The notes: generated by a model from the letters alone, not told the origin. Shown: positions 1 through 8,802, counted from the stretch's first letter. The stretch: DNA of 43,871 nt from Natronorubrum halalkaliphilum (GCF_009834785.1 NZ_WUYX01000037.1:1-43871); one strand, 5' to 3'. Program-made: numbers and translations.

Positions 1-108
1 CGACACCTCCTCATTCCTTCCGAAAAATAGCCACGATAAGCCGTCGCTGTCATGCGTTTTGTCTCCTAACTAAAGACGGATGGACGGGCGGACAGGGCCC
101 GCTCCGGT

Positions 109-1380
109 ATGACTGAGCAGTGGCGTCCCGGGGAGAGGGTCAAAGAGCTTCGGACCGAAATCGCGTTCAATTCGGACCGGATTCACTTCCGGTTTCGATG
201 GGACCAGCCGAATCCGGGCGGGTGGCTCCATGACATGCTCGTGTATCGCGACGGCGAGTGGACGCAGTTTGCCGATCCGTCTCCGTGGGTGGCGAAAGGG
301 GAGACTCCCGAGCACACCGGCTTCTACGAGGACCGCGTGAGTTTCCTCCTCGACGACGGATCGGTAACCGGATTCGAGGAATTCGGCGGCTGGTTAACCG
401 TTCACAAGGGGATGCGATCGCTGCCCAGCGAAGTATCCGAAGCGGACGTTCAGTCCCACGATCACTTCGGCGCCGAGGGCCTCGACAAAACGGACATCCG
501 GAAGTTCATTCCACAGGCCTGCGAGGGCGAGTGGTGGGAAAACGACTGGCGAACGGTCGGGTCCGAGGGCGAACTCGAGCGGCTCAAACGGGACGGCGTG
601 TTCCTCGATCTCCCGATGTGGCGGGCCCACCGGAGTAATCCGAAAGGCTACGGAACGGACCACCACGTGCTCGACTACCGACACAGCGATCAGGGCCGGA
701 ATACGTACACCACCCAGGAGTGGGGACCACGGGACGGACCGGAGTACATGTGGGATCCCGACGTCGTCGAGAGGGGAGCGCTCGACTATCACGAGATCCG
801 TGACGGAAACGTCCCCCACCAGCAGGACGACACGTACGCGCTGGAGATGAAGGACGCCGTTGCCTTCGATCCCGACGTCGCGGAGTGGGAGGGTGCGATG
901 ATCCCGCGCCGGCCGCTACAGGAACCGCACGGGAGCGCCGCGGATTGGCGCGGGACCGGCGTCTGGAACGACGGGGAGTGGGTCGTCGAGATGTGGCGTG
1001 ACCTGCAAACCGCCCACCCCGTGGACACGAAGCAACTGACGCCCGGCGAGGTGTACACGTGGACGCCGGCCGTCCACCACGGTGCCGGGAAGCGGTGGCA
1101 CTGGGTCGCGTATCCGTACAAATTCGGCCTCGGAGTCGAGCCGAACTACAGCGGTGAGCAACACGCACACGGAACGACCGAACTCGTCGCCGAGGAGTTC
1201 ACCGGTGACGAGCCCGACTGGGACGATATTTCTACGTATACGATTCCGCTCGTCTTCCCCGGATTGCTCGACTGGACCGATCTCACGAGCGACGACCACG
1301 CGCGAGCCACGGAGATTCGGAACGCCGAGATCACGATATGGGAACTCTACGAAAAGGACCCGGAATCGTTCATCGAGTGA
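109..1380 (+). CDS. EB_dh-type haem-binding domain protein (ethylbenzene dehydrogenase gamma-like)
   Basis: This 423-residue protein resembles the haem b-binding gamma subunit domain of ethylbenzene and dimethylsulfide dehydrogenases. The most telling part is about residues 260-345, where a conserved stretch (EMWRDLQTAHPVD, then AVHHGAGKRWHWVAYPYKFG) follows the pattern of that family. In characterised complexes such a subunit passes electrons from a molybdenum enzyme to an acceptor. Here there is no molybdopterin or Fe-S subunit next to it, and no signal peptide or membrane segment is visible, so a cytoplasmic or stand-alone role is inferred. A stop at 67-69 lies in frame upstream and the ATG at 109 is the first start after it. 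The neighbour bcp is convergent. The family call is fairly firm; the partner and reaction are unknown. Confidence 0.7.
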   Translation: MTEQWRPGERVKELRTEIAFNSDRIHFRFRWDQPNPGGWLHDMLVYRDGEWTQFADPSPWVAKGETPEHTGFYEDRVSFLLDDGSVTGFEEFGGWLTVHKGMRSLPSEVSEADVQSHDHFGAEGLDKTDIRKFIPQACEGEWWENDWRTVGSEGELERLKRDGVFLDLPMWRAHRSNPKGYGTDHHVLDYRHSDQGRNTYTTQEWGPRDGPEYMWDPDVVERGALDYHEIRDGNVPHQQDDTYALEMKDAVAFDPDVAEWEGAMIPRRPLQEPHGSAADWRGTGVWNDGEWVVEMWRDLQTAHPVDTKQLTPGEVYTWTPAVHHGAGKRWHWVAYPYKFGLGVEPNYSGEQHAHGTTELVAEEFTGDEPDWDDISTYTIPLVFPGLLDWTDLTSDDHARATEIRNAEITIWELYEKDPESFIE

Positions 1381-1558
1381 GCGGCTTCGAAAGCTGGTCT
1401 CGGACGACCGAAACGAGAACGAAACGTCGATGTGCCGGAGACGAACAGTCTACAGGGGACAGAAGCGGCGATGGCCGTCCCATCTTCTCCCCTCGTTGCA
1501 CCGTCGTATCCGCCCGAAACGATCTGCTGAGCGAAAGGGCACGACGAGTTCCGTTGGC

Positions 1559-2038
1559 CTACGGCGTCACTTCGGGCGACCGATCCTCGAGTTCCTCGAG
1601 AACCGCTTCGGCGTGGCCCTCGGGCGAGACGCCCTCGTAGACGGCCTCGATACGACCGTCGGGATCGACGACGTAGGTGTTGCGGAAGACGCCGTCGAAG
1701 GTATTGCCGAACATCTGCTTTTCGCCGTAGGAGTCGTACAGCGTCGCGACCTCGCCGAGTTCATCCGAAAGGAGGTCGAACTCAAGGTCGTACTCGTCGG
1801 CGAAGGATTCGATATCGTCGACCGGGTCGTCGCTGATTCCGACGATGTGGGTATCGTGGTCGTCGAACGCGGGTTTCGCGTCGTTGAACGCACAGGCTTC
1901 GGTGGTACACCCGTCGGTGTTTGCACGCGGGTAAAAGTACACGACGAGTCGCTGCCCCTCGAAATCGGAGCGCCGAACGGTGTCGCCGTGCTGGTTTTCA
2001 AGTTCGAACTCGGGTGCCTCGTCGCCTACGTCGAGCAT
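1559..2038 (-). CDS. bcp: Thioredoxin-dependent peroxiredoxin, Bcp/PrxQ type
   Basis: The 159-residue protein is a PrxQ/Bcp peroxiredoxin, which reduces hydrogen peroxide and organic hydroperoxides in the cytoplasm using thioredoxin-like donors. It begins with GDEAPEFEL and carries the family signature FYPRANTDGCTTEACAF, giving a peroxidatic Cys at residue 44 and a resolving Cys five residues later at 49, as in atypical two-Cys Bcp. The later FRNTYVVDPDGRI segment matches the conserved end of the AhpC/TSA fold. Length is normal for the family. It is transcribed alone, convergent with the haem-domain gene and about 140 bases downstream of gins51. Function is assigned with high confidence. Confidence 0.93.
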   Translation of the reverse strand: MLDVGDEAPEFELENQHGDTVRRSDFEGQRLVVYFYPRANTDGCTTEACAFNDAKPAFDDHDTHIVGISDDPVDDIESFADEYDLEFDLLSDELGEVATLYDSYGEKQMFGNTFDGVFRNTYVVDPDGRIEAVYEGVSPEGHAEAVLEELEDRSPEVTP

Positions 2039-2182
2039 GGCCGTGTGTTAGCGACCGTCGATGTATGCGTTGTGGTTTCGGTTCCGTCGATACAGTGCCA
2101 GATCTCTCTCGCTCTCGGGGGGCAGCTGAAACCAAACGATCGTTCGGATTCCCCTCGGAATGGGTCGCGGTCAGGGGCCCGC

Positions 2183-3217
2183 TTACTCGAGCGGTTCGGC
2201 CGCCTCTTGCTCGAGCAGCGGCGTGGCGTTCTGTTCCGGGAGGGTAACGATGTCGTCGGTCGACAGCGAGTACTCCCGGTCGTCGACGCCGAGAATCGAG
2301 CCGATGTCGCGGGTAATTCTGACGGTCATGCGATCAACATCCATATCGGCAGAGCCGTCATCGACCGAGTTCGAATCCGGGTCCGGGACCGAATCGGTAT
2401 CGTCCGTGACATCGATATCGGCATCCGTACCGGTACCGGCCCCGTCCCCGACGGCGTACGGCTGGCCGTCGTCCGACGATGACGATGGTGTCGCCGAGCC
2501 AGCGACCTCCTCGTCGATCGTTGGCCCGTCACTGCCCATGACATCTGCAGGCGTGACGCCGCTCGAGTCGCCGGATTCTGGCCCCTCTGACGGTCCACTC
2601 CCTCCAGTCTCCGGCCCGCCGTCATCGTCGGCCGCAGGCGGAGGTGTGGGGCCGGCGTCTCCCGATGGCTCCTGCGGTGGCACCGGCGGGGTATCGTCGT
2701 CGACGCCCCCGGCCGGTGAATCCGAGTCGACCGCCGTTCCGGGGTCGTCAATCGGGGCGGGCCCGGACCGATTCGAGTCCGGACGGTCGGGTTCGGTGGG
2801 AGTATCGGCGGCGGGTCCCCCCTCGGTCTCGATCTCCTCGAGAACGTCGAGCACGCGGGACTTGTTCGAGCCGATCCGTTCGACGAGGTCGTCGAAGAGG
2901 TCGGCTTCCTCGGCAGTAAGTCCCTCGTCGTTGGCCGCCATTCCGGCTGCGGAAAGGCTGGCTTGCTTGACGAGTTTCCCCATGCGGCGCTCGTAGATCG
3001 CCTCGACGACGTCTTTTGCGGTCTCGATCTCGTCGGTGAGTCGGCCGACTTCGGGCGATGAAAAGGGGTCATCGGCCTGTTCGGCGACGCGGTCGCGTTC
3101 GTCCTCGAGATCGGCGATGTACTCGCCGACCTCCTGATAGAACGAGGGGCGCAGATTCTGGAGGCTATCCTTCTGGCGCTCCTTGCTCTGGACTGAACGC
3201 AACTCGTCTAAATTCAT
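2183..3217 (-). CDS. gins51: GINS complex subunit Gins51 with long acidic linker
   Basis: This 344-residue protein is the archaeal GINS51 (Sld5/Psf1-like) subunit, which joins the CMG-type replicative helicase with MCM and a RecJ-like protein. The helical A domain occupies about residues 1-140 (MNLDELRSVQSKERQKDSL, then ERRMGKLVKQA). A Gly/Ser/Pro/Asp-rich linker of about 140 residues follows. A small B domain at about 285-335 (MTVRITRDIGSILGVDDREY) is recognisable at the C-terminus. The linker is far longer than in non-halophilic homologues and looks disordered. The start overlaps the end of priS by four bases (ATGA), so the two are co-transcribed and translationally coupled. Pairing of gins51 with priS is common in archaea. 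Confidence 0.88.
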   Translation of the reverse strand: MNLDELRSVQSKERQKDSLQNLRPSFYQEVGEYIADLEDERDRVAEQADDPFSSPEVGRLTDEIETAKDVVEAIYERRMGKLVKQASLSAAGMAANDEGLTAEEADLFDDLVERIGSNKSRVLDVLEEIETEGGPAADTPTEPDRPDSNRSGPAPIDDPGTAVDSDSPAGGVDDDTPPVPPQEPSGDAGPTPPPAADDDGGPETGGSGPSEGPESGDSSGVTPADVMGSDGPTIDEEVAGSATPSSSSDDGQPYAVGDGAGTGTDADIDVTDDTDSVPDPDSNSVDDGSADMDVDRMTVRITRDIGSILGVDDREYSLSTDDIVTLPEQNATPLLEQEAAEPLE

Positions 3218-4389
3218 TCTTTCTCCTTTTCGGCGCTGCCGCGTGCCATCAAGAACACGGCAACGTACTCCGGTAGTGACTGGTCGCCCTCCGAGACTGT
3301 AAAGCTATCCCCGCCGAGTTCGATCTCGCCCGGCTCGGTGACGGTGACGGTGATCTCGTGGCCCCGGAACGTCTCCGGAACCGCGTCGTCGAGCGGATCG
3401 AACGCCGCGAGTTCGTCGCGCTCGAGGCGGACCGTTTTCAGCCCACTGCCCCCGTGAAGACTCCCCGGCAGGCGGATGAGTCGGTTCGTGTCAGTGGTGA
3501 CGGGTTCGTCGATCGGCGCGTTATCTCGTTCGATCGCCTGATCGGCGAACCGTTCGGCCAACTGCGCGACCGCGGTGTGGACCGTGACGTTGCCCGCCTC
3601 GAGTTGCTCGCGGTTGTTGCGAGCGGCGTTGAGCGTCGCCTGGGCCTTACCTTCGCCGATGCCGTCGAACTCCTGAAGTCGATCGAGAGCGGCCGCTTCC
3701 TCGAGTTCGAGGAGTTCGTCGATGAACGCCATCAGATGAGCGTGGGTTCGAGCACCCCAACCGCCGTCGATCTGTAGGGTCCGTCGTTCCGTCGGCGTCT
3801 TGCGGCCGAGTCCGGCGACGGTCTCGGTTTCGATCAACTCGTCGAAATCCATGCCGATGCCGCGAACGTAGTCGACGATCTCCCGTCGGTGCTCTCGCTC
3901 GAGATGCAAAACGTTCTCGTCGCGGACGTGGACGTGATAGCCCCGTCCGCCGGAGAAGACGATCTCGAGGTCCTCGAAACCGAAATCGTCCTCGAGGAAC
4001 TCGAGCAGTCGCAACAGGGCGTCCTTACACTTGGCGAGCATCTCGCCGTAAGAGTCCTCTCCGAGGGTCACGCTCGGTAAGTGGTCGGCGTCGAGATCGA
4101 AGACGAGATCCGCGGACTGCCAGTCTTTCTCGTGCATCGAACTCGCGCCGGGATCCCGAAAGCGACCCGCGGAGAAGTAGACGTGCTGTGGGCGTTTTCG
4201 AACGAGGAACTCCTCGAGATCGCCCAGTTCCAGCAGCGAACGGTGGCGGACCATCGTCGTGTCGGGGCCTTCGGTCCAGGGAATGTATCCCCACTCGCGT
4301 TCGTTGGCCGCGGGTGGTGGTGTGATCGCTGTCCGCCGGTAGTGATCACGAAATCGCCCTCGAAGGTAAGCCCTCGTTCGCTCCTCCAT
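3214..4389 (-). CDS. priS: DNA primase small (catalytic) subunit PriS
   Basis: The 391-residue protein is the catalytic subunit of the archaeal/eukaryotic-type primase, which makes RNA or DNA primers with PriL. The N-terminal part contains RPQHVYFSAGRF and the metal-binding motif LVFDLDAD at about residues 93-100, whose acidic residues form the active site. The FSGGRGYHVHV segment at about 144-154 and the later LIRLPGSLHGGSG are further family signatures. Length is typical for haloarchaea. priL is not in the window. It leads the priS-gins51 operon and is divergent from the ATP-grasp gene across about 150 bases. Confidence 0.95.
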   Translation of the reverse strand: MEERTRAYLRGRFRDHYRRTAITPPPAANEREWGYIPWTEGPDTTMVRHRSLLELGDLEEFLVRKRPQHVYFSAGRFRDPGASSMHEKDWQSADLVFDLDADHLPSVTLGEDSYGEMLAKCKDALLRLLEFLEDDFGFEDLEIVFSGGRGYHVHVRDENVLHLEREHRREIVDYVRGIGMDFDELIETETVAGLGRKTPTERRTLQIDGGWGARTHAHLMAFIDELLELEEAAALDRLQEFDGIGEGKAQATLNAARNNREQLEAGNVTVHTAVAQLAERFADQAIERDNAPIDEPVTTDTNRLIRLPGSLHGGSGLKTVRLERDELAAFDPLDDAVPETFRGHEITVTVTEPGEIELGGDSFTVSEGDQSLPEYVAVFLMARGSAEKEKE

Positions 4390-4541
4390 GCGCCTCAGGT
4401 AGTCGTGGGTGCGGGGGTATAATCCTGCCGAATGGTCGGCTTCGATGGGCGGCCCGCTCGCGAGTGGCGCGCCTTCTCGGGACGCCCCCGAGGGGATGCC
4501 GGAACCGCAGGATTTAGCCCTTCCGACTGGCTGGATCGACC

Positions 4542-5774
4542 ATGAGCCGACAGTTCACCTCGATCGCGGATCTCTGTGCGACCCTCGAGGATCGTTCGTT
4601 CGACCGACCGCCGGCGATCGTCTCTAACGCTCACATCACCGGCGTGAGCGTCGCGCGGGCGCTCGCCGCTCACGGCGTTCCCGTCATCGCGCTGGATCGA
4701 ACCGGCGACGGCGTCGCGCCGCCCTCGGAAGCCGTCGTCGCGGCGGGCGAAGTCACCTTCCCGCTCGACGATCCCGACGGCTTCCGCGACGACGTCGAGT
4801 CGGTCGCGGCCGCGCTGGATCACGACCCCGTCGCCTTCCCCTGCATGGACGAGTGGGTCCACGCGTTCGCGGAGACCGAACCCGAGGGGGTTCGCCGCCC
4901 GTTCGCCGATCGGGACGTGATCGCGAACGTCCTCGACAAGGAGTCGCTGTACGCCACCGCCGAGGAACTCGGCGTTCCGTTCCCCGAAACGTACCGCCTC
5001 TCCGAGGTCGATCCCGACGGGGCCGCCGATCAACTTGGCTTCCCGCTGGTCGTCAAACCCGCCCGCAAGCGGGAGTTCGAGGAACTGCTCGGCACGAACG
5101 TCGTCGAGGTCGCCGACCGCGAGGAGTTCCACGACGTCGTCACCGAGGCCGACGAGGCCGGCGTCCGAGTCATGGCCCAGGAGAAGGTCCCGGTCGCGAC
5201 CGGTGAGGACCGGTCGCTGGCCTCCTACCGCTCCCCCGACGGTGAGGTGTTGAGCGTCGTCGGCAACGCCCGCGTTCGTTACCCGCAGGGCTACGGCACC
5301 TCCTGCGTCGTCGACACCGTCTCCGATCCCGAACTCGAGGCCGACGCGCGGTCGATCCTCGAGGAGAGCGGCTACTACGGGATCAGCGAGGCCGAGTTCG
5401 TATACGATCGAGACCGCGAGGAGTACGTCCTGCTCGACGTGAACACGCGCCCGTGGAAGTGGATCTCGATGCCCGTCGAGGCGGGCGCGAACCTGCCGTA
5501 CGCGGCCTACGCCGACGCCGTCGGAGCCGAGTACGAGTGGACGGACCCCGACAACGCGCGCTGGATCTACCTGCCCGACTACCTCTCGCTGCTCGCGAGC
5601 ACCCCCTCGTTTCGGGACGTGCTCTCGAACGAGGAGTGGACCGCCTTGCTCTCCGGGGAGTTCGAGTCGACGCGCGGACTGACCACGGGCGTCTACCGGC
5701 CGTCGGATCCCGGCCCAGCGCTGCAGATCCTCGAGACGGAGTTCGGCGGGCCCGATTACTACTGTTCGTGCTGA
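4542..5774 (+). CDS. ATP-grasp superfamily carboxylate-amine ligase
   Basis: This 410-residue protein belongs to the ATP-grasp enzymes, which activate a carboxylate as acyl-phosphate and couple it to an amine or thiol. An N-terminal Rossmann-like preATP-grasp region (about 20-110, PPAIVSNAHITGVSVARALAAHG) is followed by a lid and ATP-binding part (LGFPLVVKPARK, about 165-176) and the metal-binding motif VLLDVNTRPWKW at about 296-307. The arrangement resembles predicted D-aspartate ligase-like or carbamoyl-phosphate-synthase-like proteins found scattered in archaea. The substrate cannot be told from sequence or neighbours. The C-terminus ends in a Cys-Ser-Cys pattern. It stands alone downstream of the priS divergence. 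Confidence 0.8.
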   Translation: MSRQFTSIADLCATLEDRSFDRPPAIVSNAHITGVSVARALAAHGVPVIALDRTGDGVAPPSEAVVAAGEVTFPLDDPDGFRDDVESVAAALDHDPVAFPCMDEWVHAFAETEPEGVRRPFADRDVIANVLDKESLYATAEELGVPFPETYRLSEVDPDGAADQLGFPLVVKPARKREFEELLGTNVVEVADREEFHDVVTEADEAGVRVMAQEKVPVATGEDRSLASYRSPDGEVLSVVGNARVRYPQGYGTSCVVDTVSDPELEADARSILEESGYYGISEAEFVYDRDREEYVLLDVNTRPWKWISMPVEAGANLPYAAYADAVGAEYEWTDPDNARWIYLPDYLSLLASTPSFRDVLSNEEWTALLSGEFESTRGLTTGVYRPSDPGPALQILETEFGGPDYYCSC

Positions 5775-5834
5775 CGGCCGAAACGTCCGACAGACGATAG
5801 TTCCGGTCGGCCCGGCAGTCGGTCTCGGCGTTCC

Positions 5835-5946
5835 TATACTGTCGGCCGGAACTACTCGAAGATCGGTCGCTCGAATACGGCCGTCGCCTTCGGAGACGGC
5901 CGGAACTCCGCGACCGACTTCTCGCTGACTTCCGGCCGACAGTATA
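5835..5946. repeat. 112-base fold-back sequence with 17-bp perfect terminal inverted repeats
   Basis: The arms at 5835-5851 (TATACTGTCGGCCGGAA) and 5930-5946 are perfect reverse complements. Inside them TCGGTCGC at 5863-5870 pairs with 5910-5917, and GGCCGTC at 5879-5885 pairs with 5895-5901, all about the same centre near 5890. The whole can therefore fold into one imperfect hairpin. No clear target-site duplication is visible. It could be a small non-autonomous element (MITE) or an operator/leader for the monooxygenase gene that starts 40 bases later; a TATA-like AGTATATT lies across its right end. Confidence 0.6.
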
Positions 5947-5985
5947 TTCTCCGGTGTCGATTCGCTTTTTCCCCGGGAGGAACAC

Positions 5986-7347
5986 GTGCGGACGATGAGC
6001 GATCACCTACACTTCAATCTCTTTACGATGAACTCGGTTGAGCATGTCTCACCGGGATCCTGGACGATCCCGGGCGATCAGTCCCACCGGTACACCGATC
6101 GCGAGTACTGGACCGACGTCGCGCGGACGGCCGAACGCGGCGGCTTCGACGCGATCTTCTTCGCCGACGTCCGCGGCATCTACGACGTCTACGACGACGA
6201 TCGTGACCCGGCGATCCAGCGAGCGATTCAGACGCCATCGAACATGCCACAGGCGCTCGTGCCCGCGATGGCCGAAGTAACCGACGACATCGGGTTCGCC
6301 GTTACACGGTCGACGAGCTACGTCCACCCCTACCAGCTCGCCCGCGAACTATCGACGCTCGATCACGTCACGGACGGACGGATCGCGTTCAACGTCGTCA
6401 CCTCGTATCTCGAGAGTGCGGCCGAAAACCTCGGGATGGGCGATCGGATGGAACACGACGAGCGGTACGACCGGGCCGACGAGTTCATGGACGTCTGCTA
6501 CCGGCTCTGGGAGGACTCCTGGGAGGACGATGCGATCGTCCGCGACGCCGAGTCGGAGACCTACACCGATCCCGAGAACGTCCACGCGATCGACTACGAG
6601 GGCGAGTACTTCACGGTCCCGGGACCACACGGCTGCGAGCCGTCGCCCCAGCGATCGCCCGTCATCTACCAAGCGGGCTCCTCGGATCGGGGTCGACGGT
6701 TCGCGGCGACGAACGCCGAAGGCGTCTTCGTCTCTCAACCGACGAAGGAAGCGACCCGCGACTACATCGAGGACATGCGCGAGCGCGTCGGCGACCGCGG
6801 CCGCGACCCCGACTCGCTGAAGTTCTTCCCCGGAATCGTCGTCATTACGGGCGAAACCGACGAGGTCGCCCGCGAGAAACACGAGACCTACAAGGAGCAC
6901 ATCAGCGTCGAGGGCACCCTGTCGCTGCTCTCGGGCTTTATCGACATGGACTTCTCCGAACTCGAGCCCGATCAGAAGGTCGAGCACATCGAAACCGACG
7001 CCATCCGGGGGACGATCAACGCGTTCACGAAGAACGATCCGGACCGCGAGTGGACGGTCGAAGAGGTCGCGCAGTTCGCGGGACTCGGCACGACCTCGCC
7101 CGTGATCGTCGGCGGTCCCGAAACGGTCGCCGACGAACTCGAGGCGTGGCAGGAGGAGGTCGGCGTCGACGGCTTCAATCTCAAGGAGGTAACACGGCCC
7201 GGAAGCCTGCGGGACTTCGTGGACTACGTCGTTCCCGTTCTCCGCGAGCGCGGGCTGATCCGCGAGGAGTACGAGGGCGAGACGCTGCGGGAGAACATGT
7301 TCGAGCGACGCGGCCTGCCCGACGGACACCCCGGGGCGGACTCGTAG
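5986..7347 (+). CDS. LLM-class flavin-dependent monooxygenase, NtaA/SnaA/DszA family
   Basis: The 453-residue protein is a bacterial-luciferase-like monooxygenase of the nitrilotriacetate monooxygenase (NtaA/SnaA/DszA) group, which uses FMNH2 supplied by a separate reductase to oxygenate substrates. Signatures include the N-terminal FNLFTMNSVEHVSPGSW, AERGGFDAIFFAD at about 50-62, LDHVTDGRIAFNVVTS at about 122-137 and the RSPVIYQAGSSDRGRRFA block near 223-240. GTG at 5986 is preferred because GGAGG lies five bases upstream; an ATG nine bases later is possible. No flavin reductase is adjacent, so the substrate (possibly an aminopolycarboxylate or a sulfur compound) remains unknown. The gene follows the fold-back sequence. 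Confidence 0.88.
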   Translation: MRTMSDHLHFNLFTMNSVEHVSPGSWTIPGDQSHRYTDREYWTDVARTAERGGFDAIFFADVRGIYDVYDDDRDPAIQRAIQTPSNMPQALVPAMAEVTDDIGFAVTRSTSYVHPYQLARELSTLDHVTDGRIAFNVVTSYLESAAENLGMGDRMEHDERYDRADEFMDVCYRLWEDSWEDDAIVRDAESETYTDPENVHAIDYEGEYFTVPGPHGCEPSPQRSPVIYQAGSSDRGRRFAATNAEGVFVSQPTKEATRDYIEDMRERVGDRGRDPDSLKFFPGIVVITGETDEVAREKHETYKEHISVEGTLSLLSGFIDMDFSELEPDQKVEHIETDAIRGTINAFTKNDPDREWTVEEVAQFAGLGTTSPVIVGGPETVADELEAWQEEVGVDGFNLKEVTRPGSLRDFVDYVVPVLRERGLIREEYEGETLRENMFERRGLPDGHPGADS

Positions 7348-7457
7348 TCGGGTTCGCCGTCGAGTAGTGATCGGTTCTCGAGCGGATCGACGGCCACCGA
7401 CCGCCGACCGTCGACCGCGTCGAAACCGCCCTCGAGAAGCGGGAGAGAGCTGAGGGT

Positions 7458-7550
7458 GTGACCGACGGCCTCGAACCGACCGAACGCGAGTGGACCGATC
7501 CCGAGCGGTGTCCGTTCTGCGGCGACGTCGTGGCGGAGTGGGTCACCTGA
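7458..7550 (+). CDS. Possible 30-residue protein with one CPxCG zinc-binding motif
   Basis: A frame opening after a stop at 7368-7370 reads protein-like to TGA at 7548-7550. It ends with ERCPFCGDVVAEWVT, containing a single CPxCG motif. The only usual start inside is GTG at 7458, giving a 30-residue product. However, the 29 codons before it also have haloarchaeal codon and residue bias (Asp, Glu, Arg, Val), so the sequence may be the 3' remnant of a longer gene. Haloarchaea are rich in very small CPxCG zinc proteins, but those often carry two such motifs, and here the second pair is missing. Evidence is weak. Confidence 0.3.
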   Translation: MTDGLEPTEREWTDPERCPFCGDVVAEWVT

Positions 7551-7608
7551 CGGCGACGGTAGCAGTGTAGCGATGGCTCGAGGAGCGGAGAGCCATCGGC
7601 AGTGGCGC

Positions 7609-8085
7609 TCAGCGCCGCATCAGATCGGACAATCGATCCGTAATTCCGACGTCGGAGCCGAGTTTCAGGTAGTAGGCGTCGCCCCCGTCCTCGTAGTAGT
7701 CGTCGATACGCCGCTTGATCTCGAAGCCGAGGTGTTCGTAGAACTGGAGGGCGTTCTCGTTGCTCGTCCGGGCGTGACACGTGATCGTATCGTGGTCTTC
7801 CGCGACGCGCGCGACGAGTTGTTTGCCGATGCCTTCACCGCGGAGGTCCGGCGACACCGCGAGGAACAGAATGTAGCCGTCGCGCCGAACCGCGGCGAAC
7901 CCGACGAGTTCTCCGTCGCGGACGTAGCAGTGGACCTTGGAGCGGCGATACGCATCGGAAAAGAAGTCGTAGCGCTGTTTGAGCACACCTTCCTGACTGT
8001 TAATCTCCTCCTTGAGTTGCCAGGCCTGGTCGACGAAGTCGTCACTCCCCGGCGTGACGACCCGACTGTCGATGTTGACGCTCAC
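7609..8085 (-). CDS. GNAT-family N-acetyltransferase
   Basis: This protein of about 158 residues has the GNAT acetyltransferase fold, which moves acetyl from acetyl-CoA to an amine. The acetyl-CoA loop is seen as LAVSPDLRGEGIGKQLV (R-G-E-G-I-G) in the middle. The terminal NENALQFYEHLGFEIKRRI segment matches the RimI-like motif B region. I chose GTG at 8085 because a TATA-like AATTATATT (reverse strand, near 8110-8118) sits about 28 bases upstream, as expected for a leaderless transcript. A TTG two codons earlier is the other possibility. The acceptor substrate cannot be told. It is a single gene divergent from archease. Confidence 0.8.
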   Translation of the reverse strand: MSVNIDSRVVTPGSDDFVDQAWQLKEEINSQEGVLKQRYDFFSDAYRRSKVHCYVRDGELVGFAAVRRDGYILFLAVSPDLRGEGIGKQLVARVAEDHDTITCHARTSNENALQFYEHLGFEIKRRIDDYYEDGGDAYYLKLGSDVGITDRLSDLMRR

Positions 8086-8301
8086 TAGCAAACCCTACCA
8101 GCGTCGCCAATATAATTCCACCGGCACTCATCGATCTGGAATGTCTGACACGACCCTATCCAGACAGTGTCCTCGAACGGCGCTCGTCGCAAGGGAGCGA
8201 CACGATCGATGTCCGCCGATTCGGTCGCCGTGGGGAGACCGGCCCGCGAACGAAAACGACGGGCATACGACCCCGGCAGCCGAACCCGCTGTCAGAGAGC
8301 A

Positions 8302-8802
8302 ATGACAGGTGATCGGAGCCCGGGCCAGGCGTTCGAACTGCGCGATCACACGGCCGACATCGCGGTCGCGGCAACCGGCGACACGCTCGAGCGGGTCTTC
8401 GCCGCGGTCGCCGACGGACTCGCGGCCGCCTCGTGTGACGACATCCCCGGGGAGACCGGCGAGCGGTTTTCGCTTTCGGTGACCGCCGAGAGTCGCGAAG
8501 CCCTGCTGTTCGATTATCTCGACGAACTGATCTATCTCCGCGACGTCCGGAACGAACTTCCTGTCGAACACCGCGTCGAGAGGATCGAGTCGCCGGAGGT
8601 CGAAGGCGCGACAGCCGCAGTGACTGGCACCGACGATGAGGGCGACGCGGACGCCGACTGGTCGCTCGAGGCCACCGCCCGAGGCGTCCCCCTCGCCGAG
8701 ATCGACGCGCGCGAAGTAAAGGCAGTCACGTACTCCGAGATGCGACTCGAGCGCGCGTCCGACGGCGAGGGCTGGGAAGCGTACGTGGTTTTCGACGTTT
8801 AA
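8302..8802 (+). CDS. Archease, activator of RtcB RNA ligase
   Basis: The 166-residue protein is archease, which speeds up guanylylation of RtcB and its multiple turnover in tRNA splicing and RNA repair. The signature FELRDHTADIAVAATG appears near the N-terminus, AESREALLFDYLDELIYL at about 62-79, and the C-terminal AVTYSEMRLE block is conserved. The loop at about residues 107-119 (TGTDDEGDADADW) is an acidic insertion. ATG at 8302 gives a normal N-terminus; the open frame runs further upstream without resemblance to the family. rtcB follows about 290 bases downstream on the same strand, which supports the assignment. Confidence 0.92.
   Translation: MTGDRSPGQAFELRDHTADIAVAATGDTLERVFAAVADGLAAASCDDIPGETGERFSLSVTAESREALLFDYLDELIYLRDVRNELPVEHRVERIESPEVEGATAAVTGTDDEGDADADWSLEATARGVPLAEIDAREVKAVTYSEMRLERASDGEGWEAYVVFDV

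Noticed and set aside
4395-5132. Reverse-strand frame overlapping the ATP-grasp gene
   Set aside because: Composition fits an antisense shadow and it has no motif; the forward gene has ATP-grasp signatures.
6349-7329. Long open frame antisense to the flavin monooxygenase
   Set aside because: It is a codon-bias shadow of a clear LLM-family gene.
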